Part shown: piece after piece, positions 36,286-46,100 of the stretch | Numbering within the stretch: position 1 is the stretch's first letter | Layout of the letters: each line of letters starts with the position of its first letter | From: Lichenihabitans sp033947565 | GTDB lineage: Bacteria > Pseudomonadota > Alphaproteobacteria > Rhizobiales > Beijerinckiaceae | Length of the DNA stretch: 64,000 nt | Reading direction: 5' to 3' | Assembly: GCF_033947565.1 (NCBI RefSeq) | Contig: NZ_JARPVX010000005.1 | Coordinates: 1-64,000, forward strand | Position numbers and translations under genes: made by a program | Notes under the pieces: generated by a model | What the model was told of the DNA's origin: nothing | Databases searched by the model: none | Seen by the model: the letters and a program-made list of their open reading frames with translations, nothing else

Positions 36286-37080
36286 ATGATGTCGCTCGAT
36301 GGTGTCAGAAGCCTGCCGGGGGTGTTCCACCTGCGCCGGCGGCGCTACCGCAACCGGTTCCTACACGGGCAGTTCGGCACCTTCTGGGGCCAGTTCGGCT
36401 CGTTCGAGGAGGCCCTGGCCAGCGTTCCGGCGGGACGGGCTTCGTCCTATGAAGACGAGACCCTCTTGGATTTCCACGCGGACCAGTTCATGCAGGTGCT
36501 GCCCTTCGATTGGCCGGTGCTCTACTACCTGTCGCGCGGCATCGCGGATGGGTCTGTGCGCTCCGTTATCGATTTCGGCGGCCACATCGGGGTCAAATAC
36601 CGTGCCTACCGGCCCTTGCTCGATTTGCCCGACGGGTTCCGCTGGTGCGTGGTCGACCTGCCGCCGATGATCCGGGAAGGGCGGCGGCGCGCCGCCGCGG
36701 AGGATCTCCCCCACTTGTCCTTCTTCGATGACGTGGCGCAGGTCGCAGAAGCAGACCTGCTCCTGTGTTCGGGTGTCCTGCAGTTTTGTCCGTTTCCGCT
36801 CGCCGACATCATCGCTCGCTGTGCCGGCCGACCGTCGCGGATCATCCTCAACAAGGTGCCGTTCAGCCGCGACGGTGCCTTCGTCACCTTGGAAAACTTC
36901 GATCGCGTCAAGGTCGCCTACCGGATCTTCGATCGGAACGAGCACGACGCGGCCATGTCGCGGCTCGGCTACACGCTTCGCGGGCGATGGCGCATCCCTT
37001 ATCGAGACTTCGAGATTCCTTATGCGAGGCCGCCACGGCGCGCCAAGATGTTCGGCGAAGTGTGGCACGCTGCGGTGTGA
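36286..37080 (+). CDS. TIGR04325-like methyltransferase
   Basis: 264 residues. A class I methyltransferase SAM-binding motif is visible as SVIDFGGHIGVKY (about residue 88), followed by WCVVDLPPMI and a post-motif LLLCSGVLQFCP. The layout and the early FGTFWGQFGSFEEAL segment match the TIGR04325 family often found in surface-polysaccharide clusters. It starts with two ATG codons at 36286. Oriented opposite to both flanking minus-strand groups. It could methylate a sugar of the exopolysaccharide or the PKS-NRPS product. Confidence 0.78.
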   Translation: MMSLDGVRSLPGVFHLRRRRYRNRFLHGQFGTFWGQFGSFEEALASVPAGRASSYEDETLLDFHADQFMQVLPFDWPVLYYLSRGIADGSVRSVIDFGGHIGVKYRAYRPLLDLPDGFRWCVVDLPPMIREGRRRAAAEDLPHLSFFDDVAQVAEADLLLCSGVLQFCPFPLADIIARCAGRPSRIILNKVPFSRDGAFVTLENFDRVKVAYRIFDRNEHDAAMSRLGYTLRGRWRIPYRDFEIPYARPPRRAKMFGEVWHAAV

Positions 37081-37363
37081 CGGCCGGCGCGGCGGGCATT
37101 GCCTCGACTAAAACTGTTTCCGCCTGACTAACATTGCGACGCTCAGGAGCGGCAGCGGATCGGTTCGGCCGAAGCATTCTGGTTCGCTCGGAACGCACCA
37201 CCGGCCTCGTCGCGATCGGAACCGCCTGGGTGGTTCTCGGCCGCCTGGGTGTCCGGCGGTATCGCCCGGCGCTTCAGGCCGGGCCTGCCTTTCTGCATCC
37301 AATTGGTTTCGGGCGGCCGAGCCTCGCCAAAGGTCTGGGTTGTGGCCCGTTGCTTGGGTTCCG

Positions 37364-40156
37364 TCATCGGTCGGGCGAAGGCGAGCCGGCCGCGCGATCG
37401 ACCGCTTCGAGCAGGGGAAGGAGCGTGTCCCTGATCCGCAGGGCGCCTTCGTTCTGGAACATGTCGACGTGCCATCCGGGAACCCGCTGCGTCGTAAGCG
37501 CCTCGACCATGCCGGGGTCCCATCCCATCCGTGTGCCCACGAAGGACGTCACCACTTCGTCGCTCCGCAGAAGCACGACACGACCCGGTGTTCCCCCGGG
37601 CCTGTAGTGGTCGCGCGCGGCTTCGAGGTGCGGCAGAAACCAGCGGTTGCTCCAGTCTTCACGGCCAAGCGGCCCACGCGACATCAATCGAAGCTTCGAC
37701 GCGAGGGTGAGCAAGCCGCTACGACGGATCGAGGGATAGGAGTGCAGTACGGCCGCCAAGGTCGTGGCGCCGCGCCGCATCTGGCGCCAATGATGTTTGG
37801 CGATGTGTGACCGGTAGGCCAGCCGGAACAAGGCGCCGCGAACGCGCGACAGCTCGGCCAGGTAGCCCGGGCGCCAGCTATCCGCCATGATGACGAGCGG
37901 CACGTCTTCTCCCGCGTCGCGGAGCTGCTGCGCGGCCTCGTAGGCGATCACCCCGGCCACGCATAAGCCCATCAGCACATAAGGACCTTGGGGTTGCGCT
38001 TGGCGGATCAAGCCGACGTAGTCCTGGACGATGTCGCGGAAGTCGCGCGGCCCGAGCGCGCGTGGCGCTATGGGATCGAAGATCTGGATGGCCTTGACGG
38101 GCCGGTCGGGTCCGAGTTTGCGGGCCAGATTGTAGTAGGCGACGGTGTTGTTGATGACGAGGAGCGGCGTTTGCGTCCCGCCCGCCTGAATGGGAACGAG
38201 GCTCCAATCGGCCGCCGGCGCTTTGAGACCGGTGAGGGCCTGCGCGAAGGACCGCACCGTCGGGGCCGCGAACAGCGTCGACACCGGCATCTTTCGCCCG
38301 AATACGTGTTCGACGCGTGCCAACAGGCGCAGCGATAGGAGGGAGTGACCTCCGTGCTCGAAGAAATCGGAATCGAGCGTCAGTCTTGTCGAGCCAAGAA
38401 GCTCCTGCCAAAGGCCGAGCAGGGTTTGGAGCGTGGCGTCGTCCGGCGCGCTGGGCCGGTTCGATGACTCGGCCGCAGGCGGAGGCGGATCGAGAGTGGC
38501 CGCCAGGGCCGACACGTCGATGGCGCCGTTCGCGAGGCGTGGTAGCGCGATGCGGACCTCGAGGCTTTGCGGGCCATCGGCGGCCGGCATGGTCCGCTCG
38601 AGATAGGCCATCAACCCGGCCGACGCCGACGCGATCGACCCCTCGTAGTCGGGGCGCAGGGTCACGAAGGCATGCCGGGCCGGCGTCCCCCCGACCATAA
38701 CGAGGACGGCTTCGGCCACGTCCTCATGGGCCATCAGGACGCGCTCCGCGTCCATCTCGGCGAAAGCCGGGTGCGTCGGTGGTTGCACCGGGAGGATGGC
38801 GGGCCCCCGCACCATGAACCCGTCCGTTGCCAGCGCCTCTTCGAAGGTTTGCCGCCACAGAGCCAGGAGGGCATCGCCCGTCGCTTTGTCGAACAGGTCC
38901 GTGTTGTATTCGAGGGCCATGCGCCAGCCGGTCGACCAGTGCACCAGGAAGAAGTTGAGGTCATACAGCGAACCGGCCGAAAGCGACGGCTGGCCGACGA
39001 TCTCGATCGCGCCGTAACGCGCGTTCTCCATCACGTCTTGCAGAACCGTAAAATTGACGGAAATCAGCGGCATCCGGCTTGGATCGCGGGCTGGCTTCAG
39101 GATCTCGACCAGCTTGTGGAACGGCATGGCCTGATGCAGGAGCGCGTCCTGCACGGTCTGGTTCGCGCGCGTCAGCACCGTGTCGAAGGTCGGCTGGCCG
39201 GACAGGTCGAACCGAAGCACCAGATTGTTGATGAAGACGCCGATCAGCGGTTCCAGGTCCGGGTCCTCGCGCCCGCCCACCTGGGTTGCAATCGCGATAT
39301 CCTCTGATCCCGTGCGGCGGTGCAGTGTCGCGGCGATCACGGCGCAGCCGAAGCTGAAGGGCGTCACACCCTTGTCCCGCGTCCGCTGCATCATCGCGGC
39401 CGCGAGCGCTTCGGGCAGCACCGTCGCGATGATCTCGCCATTCGCGGTCGGTCGCGTTTTGCGGGGCCGATCGCCCGGCACTTCGAAATAGCGCGCCCCG
39501 CGCAAGCGGGAGGTCCAGAAGCCGATCTCGCGATCGAAGTGCTGGCTGGCAAAATAGGCGGCCTGCCAGGCGGCATAATCGCCGTATTGCAGTGGAAGAT
39601 CGGGCAGGCCTACCCTGGCGCCCGGGCCCTGCGCTGCAAGCCCGAACTCGCGGCTGATCAGCCGGATCGACCATCCGTCGAACACCAACTGGTGGAGCGT
39701 CAGCAGCAGCTGCGCCCGATCGGGCCCCATGCGCAGCAGCGTGACCCGGATCAACGGCAATCGTGCCGGATCGAAGGGCTTATGAGCTTCTTCGCGCCCG
39801 AGCCGCAGGGCCTCCTCGTCGCGCCGGCGTTCCGGAAGCGCCGACAGGTCGATGTCGGCGACCGCCGGCCGATACGGCGGCTCGACCTGCTGCATCGGCG
39901 CGCCGTCGCTTTCGACGATCCGGGTGCGCAGCACCTCGTGGCGCTCCACGATGGTGGCAAAGGCATCCGCAACCGTTTCCCTGTCGATGGGGCCCCGGAT
40001 CTCCCAGCGCAGCGCAATGTTGAGCACCGTGGTGCCAGGATCGAGCGCGTTGATGAACCAGCATCGCTCCTGCGCCGACGACAAGGGAAAACGGAGGGGC
40101 AGGTTCGGGGCGAGGGGAGCGGCCTCGGCCAGCAGTGCCGAAGTTTCGGCGCTCAT
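37364..40156 (-). CDS. NRPS terminal module: degenerate C, vestigial A, PCP, thioesterase
   Basis: 930 residues. A condensation domain (about 20-440) carries LTLHQLVFDGWS (about 154): the second, catalytic His of HHxxxDG is Gln. Where an adenylation domain should follow, only a remnant of its C-terminal subdomain remains (about 470-555), ending LPRLANGAIDV in place of the usual NGK-V-D, so the catalytic Lys is Ala. A PCP follows with FFEHGGHSLLSL (Ser about 602), then a type I thioesterase (about 640-910) with nucleophile motif MGLCVAG, Cys instead of Ser. The chain starts in an ATGA overlap with the end of the PKS-NRPS gene. It likely serves chain release, perhaps without adding a residue. 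Confidence 0.88.
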   Translation of the reverse strand: MSAETSALLAEAAPLAPNLPLRFPLSSAQERCWFINALDPGTTVLNIALRWEIRGPIDRETVADAFATIVERHEVLRTRIVESDGAPMQQVEPPYRPAVADIDLSALPERRRDEEALRLGREEAHKPFDPARLPLIRVTLLRMGPDRAQLLLTLHQLVFDGWSIRLISREFGLAAQGPGARVGLPDLPLQYGDYAAWQAAYFASQHFDREIGFWTSRLRGARYFEVPGDRPRKTRPTANGEIIATVLPEALAAAMMQRTRDKGVTPFSFGCAVIAATLHRRTGSEDIAIATQVGGREDPDLEPLIGVFINNLVLRFDLSGQPTFDTVLTRANQTVQDALLHQAMPFHKLVEILKPARDPSRMPLISVNFTVLQDVMENARYGAIEIVGQPSLSAGSLYDLNFFLVHWSTGWRMALEYNTDLFDKATGDALLALWRQTFEEALATDGFMVRGPAILPVQPPTHPAFAEMDAERVLMAHEDVAEAVLVMVGGTPARHAFVTLRPDYEGSIASASAGLMAYLERTMPAADGPQSLEVRIALPRLANGAIDVSALAATLDPPPPAAESSNRPSAPDDATLQTLLGLWQELLGSTRLTLDSDFFEHGGHSLLSLRLLARVEHVFGRKMPVSTLFAAPTVRSFAQALTGLKAPAADWSLVPIQAGGTQTPLLVINNTVAYYNLARKLGPDRPVKAIQIFDPIAPRALGPRDFRDIVQDYVGLIRQAQPQGPYVLMGLCVAGVIAYEAAQQLRDAGEDVPLVIMADSWRPGYLAELSRVRGALFRLAYRSHIAKHHWRQMRRGATTLAAVLHSYPSIRRSGLLTLASKLRLMSRGPLGREDWSNRWFLPHLEAARDHYRPGGTPGRVVLLRSDEVVTSFVGTRMGWDPGMVEALTTQRVPGWHVDMFQNEGALRIRDTLLPLLEAVDRAAGSPSPDR

Positions 40157-43100
40157 TCAGCGTCTCCGACCGGCACGGGGGCGCGACGGAAGGAGCGAAG
40201 CGCCGGGGCACGGGCCACGTCCATGGCGATGACCTGACCCATCGGCGGCATGGCCTCGCTCAGCGACGCCACAGTGGGCCGTTGCATCAGGTCACGGGCA
40301 TCGAGGGGGATCTTCTCCGTGCGCAAACGGGATGCGATGCGGAAGATCTTCAATGAATCGGCACCGAGCGCGAAGATGTTGTCTTCGATCCCGACCTCCT
40401 CGACGTGCAGGACGTCGGCAATGATACGGACGAGATCGGCCTGCAGGGGCGTCTTCGGCGACGCGACGGGCATCGCGCGCTGCGCCGCAATCTCGATCGG
40501 AGGCGGATCCGGCAGTGCGCGCCGGTCGAGCTTGCCGTTCGGCGTCAGCGGTAGCGCGTCGAGGCGCATCCAGGCTTTCGGGACCATATAGTCCGGCAGG
40601 TGCCTCGCCGCGTCACTCGCGCAGGCGGCGATGCCGTCGTCCTTCGTCACCGCATAGCCGACCAGCCGCGGCTCTCCGCCGGGCGGTGTCCGCAACGCCA
40701 CCGCAGCGGCCTCGACGCCCGGGCAGCGGCGCAGCACACTTTCGATCTCCTCGAGCTCGATGCGAAAGCCGCGCAGCTTCACCTGGCCATCGTGGCGACC
40801 GAGGTGCTGGATGGTTCCGTCCGCAAGGCGCCTGACCCGGTCACCCGTCCGGTACAGGCGTGGCGAGCCAAGGTCCGGCACCGCGATTTCGCGAAAGGCC
40901 GCCATGGTCAGGTCGTCGCGCCTGAAATACCCCTGGGCCAGTCCGGCCCCCCCGATGAAGAGCTCGCCCTCGACGCCGATGGGGCAAAGCTGCAATCGGT
41001 CGTCGAGGATGTGGAAGGTCGTGTTCAGGATGGGGGATCCGATGGTGATCGGGTCGTCCTCGCCGTGGACCTGGCCCAGGCTCGACCAGATGGTCGTCTC
41101 GGTCGGCCCATAGGCGTTCCAAAGGGTTCCGCCGCCTGCAAGGAGCTGCCGCGCCAGATCGAGGGGTAGCGCCTCTCCGCCGGCAATCATGGTGAGCCCG
41201 GGCCAAGATGCAAAGCCCGCCTCGAGCAGGATGCGCCAAAGTGAGGGCGTCGCCTGCACCACCGTCGCGCCCGCATCAGCGATGCGCTTGACGAGAGCGA
41301 AACCGTCGGTGACTTCGGAGCGGTCGGCGATCACCACCCGGCCGCCGACCACGAGCGGCAGCAGCAGCTCCGCGCCGGCGATGTCGAACCCGATCGTGGT
41401 CACGGCCAGCAGCGTGTCCTGCGCCGTCATGCCGGGCCGGCGCGCCATCGACCAGAGCAGGTTCGTCAGCGACCGGTGCGCGATGGCGACGCCCTTTGGT
41501 CGGCCGGTCGAGCCGGACGTGAAGATGACATAGGCCAGATCGTCGCCGTCCGGCCCGGCGGCTGGCGCCAGCGCGTCCTGGGGCATGGCGTCGATCCGAA
41601 ACTTGTCCTGCGCGATGTCGAGGCAGGTCAGGTCGGGGAACAGCGCCGAAACTTCGGGGGTGTCGCAGAGGATCGCCGCGACGGCGGCGTCGTCGAGGAT
41701 CATGCGCTGCCGGGCGGCGGGTTGCTGACCGTCGATCGGCACATAAGCGTGACCCGCCTTCAGGATCGCGAGAATGGCCACGACCATCGCGGGCGACCGA
41801 GCGGTGGCGACCGCGATGCGGGAAGGGGGCGCCCCGACCTGCTCTCGGATGGCTCGGGCGAGCCGATTGGAGGAGGCTTCGAGGTCGGCATAGGTCATCG
41901 GCTTGTCCCGCCAGACGAGCGCGACGGCGTCCGGGGTCCGTGCGGCTTGTGCGGCCACCAGGACGTGCACCGGGCGATCGTCGAAGTCGGCCGTCTCGGT
42001 CGCGTTGAGTTCGACGCTCATCCAGTGCCGTTCCGCCGGCGACAGCAGCGGCGCCTGCCAGATCGGCTGCTGGGCGTCTTCGACGAGCCCCTGCAGGAGG
42101 GCGCGCAGCGCGCGCATCCAGCCCGCGATCGTCGCGGCCTCGAACAAGTCGGTGCTGTAGTCGCAGTCGATCCGCAGCCCTTCTGGCCCCTCGATGAAGT
42201 TGATGAACACATCGAAGTTACTGAAGGCCTTGCCGTTCGGCGTTGCCGTTATGGTGACGCCCGGCAGAACCGGCCCGGAAGCGAGCTTCTCGAGATTAAA
42301 CTGGATCTGCGTCAGCGGCAGGCGGTTCGGCGTTCGTGGCACGTCGAGCAGCTGCACAAGCGTGCCGAAGGTGATGTTCTGATGCTCGAAGGCATCAAGG
42401 AGGGCATCGCGCGTCCTGCCCAATTGGTTCGCCAGCGACTCGTTTCGCGCAATCCGCATGCGGAGCGGCAGCAGATTAACGCAATGACCGACGAGGCCCT
42501 CGGCCCCAGTGGCGCTTTGTCCTGCGGTCGGAACCGCGATGACGACATCGTCTTCGCCCGACAAACGGGACAACAGCACCTGCAGGGCCGCCAGCAGGGT
42601 GACGAACAAAGTGCAGCCCTGCCGCGCCCCGGCCGCCTTCACGCCCCGGTAGAGTTCGGCGTCGACGGCGTCGCGATGGGTGGCGCCACGGAATGACTTG
42701 GTGACTGGCCGGGCGTGGTCGGCAGGAAGGTCGAGCGGCGGCGGCAGCGTCGCGTAAGCGTCGCGCCAGAACCGCTCCGTGTCGGGTGACAGGACGGCCG
42801 CGGCGTGGTGATCGAGGGCGTGGCGTCGGAACTGCGGGGCCGCCGGCAGCGAGGCCGAACGGCCCTCGACATGCGCCTTGTAGCCTTCGGCGAGCTCACC
42901 GACGAGAATATTGATCGACCAGCCGTCGCAGATGATGTGATGCGCCGTGAGAACCAGCACGTGCGTCTCGGGCGCCACCCTGACGAGAACCGCGCGCAGC
43001 ATGGGGCCGCCCTCGAGGTCGAAGGGTGTGGCGGCTTCCTCAGTCAGGACATCCTGCAATCCGCTCCCGGTCTGCCCATCCACAGGGCGCAGGGCGATCG

Positions 43101-46100
43101 TCGCATCGGGCGCGACCCGCATGGTTTCGGTCGCCGCGTCGAAGGTGGCGCGCAGCGCGTCGTGTCGCGCCACCAGGAGGCCGAGGCTGACCGCGAGCGC
43201 CGCCTCGTCGAGGTCGCCCGCGAACGTCAGGCTTACGGATTCGTTGAAGGCGCATGACGCCGCGTCGCTGAGCTGGGCCGCAAGCCAGACCTCCTTCTGC
43301 GGTTCGGTCCAGGGAACGCTGTCGGGCAGCGGCGCGGCCGTGCTGGTTCCGCCCTCATCCTTGTCCTTGTCGCCAACCAGGATGCCTGCGCCCGCCAGGG
43401 CGTCGAGGCTTGCGGCGAAAACGGAGCCGATATGGTCGAGATCCGCATCCGTGTGGGCCGTGGTCAGGAAGCATGGGAAGCCTTCCTGGATGTGCAGCCC
43501 GCGCGAGCGGGCTTCGTGGAAGAACAGGCTGGCGAGGCGGTCCTCGGTGCCCGGGTTGAAGTAGAACCAGCTGCTGAAGGTTTCCACCCGGGTCTTGACG
43601 CCGCGCCGCGCCAGATCGGCGTTGAGCGCTGCGACGAGCCCCGCGGTTCGCGTCGCGAGCGCATCCTGAAGCGCCGGCCCGCCCGCCTCGAGGTGTTTGA
43701 GTACGGCCTGTGTGGCCGCGAGCGCGAGGGGATGGCGCACGAAGGTACCGGCGAAGAAGGTGGGCGCCACCTCTGGGCAGGTGTCGTCGCCAAAGCGCCA
43801 GCTGCCACCGTCGAGCGCGTCCATGAAGTGGGCCTTGCCGGCCAGGATGCCGATCGGCATACCGCCGCCGATCACCTTGCCGTAGGTGGCGAGGTCGGCC
43901 CGGATGCCAAGGACAGCCTGCATCCCGCCTGGATGGACGCGGAAGCCCGTCACAACCTCGTCGAACACGAAAGCCGTGCCGGACCCTTCGGTGATGCGGC
44001 GGAGCTCGGCCAGGAAAGCCTTCGGCTGGAAAGCGGGATGCCGACTCTGCACCGCTTCGACGATAACCGCCGCCAGGGACGAGGCATGATCCCGTATCCA
44101 CGCCAGGCTTTCGTCCGTGCCGTAAGGGAGTACGACCATGTTGGCCACCGCGGCGGCCGGGATGCCGGCCGCCGCAGGCGACGCCCCGGCGACGGCATTG
44201 CGAGGCGCGGCCTTGACCAGCACCTCGTCGAACTGGCCGTGATAGGCGCCCTCGAACATCACGACGGTGCTGCGGCCCGTCACGGTCCGGGCGACCCGCA
44301 TGGCCGCCATCACGGCTTCCGACCCCGTGTTGCAGAACGTGACCCGCTCGTTGCCGGTGAGGCGCTGGATGCGCTCCGCGACATCGCCGGCGAGCGGCGA
44401 TTGCGGGCCGATGGCGAAGCCCCGGTTCAATTGCTCGGTGACCGCGGCTGTCACGAAGTCGGGCGAATGGCCGAAAGCCGTCTGGCCATAACCGTTGACG
44501 AGATCGACGTAATCGTTGCCGTCGATATCCGTGATCCGCGCGCCCTTGGAATGCACGCACAGGAGAGGATACACCATCTCCTTCCAATCCTGCCGGAAAC
44601 CCGAAGCGGCCCGCGGATCGGCCAACACTGCGCGTTTGGCCTGCGTCGCCTGCTTCGAGCCTGCCGTGCGGCCGTTGTAGCGCCGCGTGAGATCGTCGAT
44701 GTAGGCGCGCTGCGCAGGCGTGATCGCGCCGCTGGCCGCTTTTGCGCCCTGGTAAACCTGCAGCCGGCTCGGTTTGTCGTCCTGGCCCGCATCGGCCATC
44801 GTGGCTCGGGCTTCGGCGGGGGCCGCCACTACCGGCCCAGAGGCGGGCTCGGTGGCGGGAACCGCGCCCATGGCGGCGAGCTGCTGGGCGAACAGGCCCT
44901 GCAGGGCGGCGAGCTGCTCGCGCATCAGGCTTTGCAAGGCGGATGGAGCTGACGCGCCGTCGTTGGCCGGCGGTGCCGGTCGGGCGGCCTCGGGCGCCGT
45001 CCTCTGGACGGGCGGCGGGTCGGCCGGCATCGCGGTGACGAGATGGGCCGCGAGGGCGTCCACCGAGGAAAATTCCGCGAACAATTGTCGGAACGTCACG
45101 GCGACGCCGAAGGTCGCTTTCACCTCAGTCGCGACCTGCGCCAGGAACAGCGAATCGTATCCCAGATCGAGAAAGCTCGCCGCATGCGAGTCGTCGTCCA
45201 GCGTGTCGCCGGACAGACCCTGCAGCAGGCTCAAGAGCTGCGCTTTGACGCGCGCGCTTCGGGGCGCGATCGGCGGCGTGGCTGGCTCGATGGTCGGGTT
45301 GGCTACCGTCATGTTTGGCGCTTCCGGCACGATGGGAAAGGGCGCCGCCGGGTTCACGGCGGAGACGGGAACACCACGGTCGAGGGGGCGGGGCGCCTCG
45401 ATCCAGTGGGTCTGGCGTTCGAACGGGTAGGTGGGCAAAGGAATGCGGCGACGCCGCCCGGTGTCCATGGCTTCCCAATCCGGCGTGCCGCCGGCCATCC
45501 AGAGGCTGGCCACGGCACCCCGGATGGTGTCGCACCCGTTACCATTCTCGCGGCCGTCGGGCAGCGAATGCAGCAGTCCGCGCGTGGCGGCCTTCGGCAC
45601 GATGCCGGCCGCGAACCGGCTCAAGGTGCGGCCGGCGCCCATCTCGATCAGGACGGGCCTGTCGGAGCCGACTGCCGTTGCGAGGGCCTCGGAAAAGCGG
45701 ATGGTCGAGCGGCAATGGCGGGCCCAGTAGCCCGGCGTGCAGACGAGGTCCGGCTCCGCCCAATCGCCCGTGAGCCCGGACACGAAGGGGATCGTCGGCG
45801 CGCCGAAGGACACGCCGGCGAGATACCGTTCCAGCGCCGGCACGACGGGATCCATCATGGCGGAGTGGAAAGCGTGCGAGGCCTGCACGGGGCGGTGCGC
45901 CACCTGGTTCGCATCGAGCGCGCGCCTGAAGGCGTCCAGCGCCTCGTGCGGGCCGGACACCACGCAGCCCCGCGGCGTGTTGATGGCGGCGATCGAAAGC
46001 TCGTCCGGCAGCAGCGCGTCGAGTTCAGCTTCGCCGCAACGGACCGCCATCATGCCGCCCGGTGCCATGGTCTGCATCAGGCGCCCCCGCTCGGCCACGA

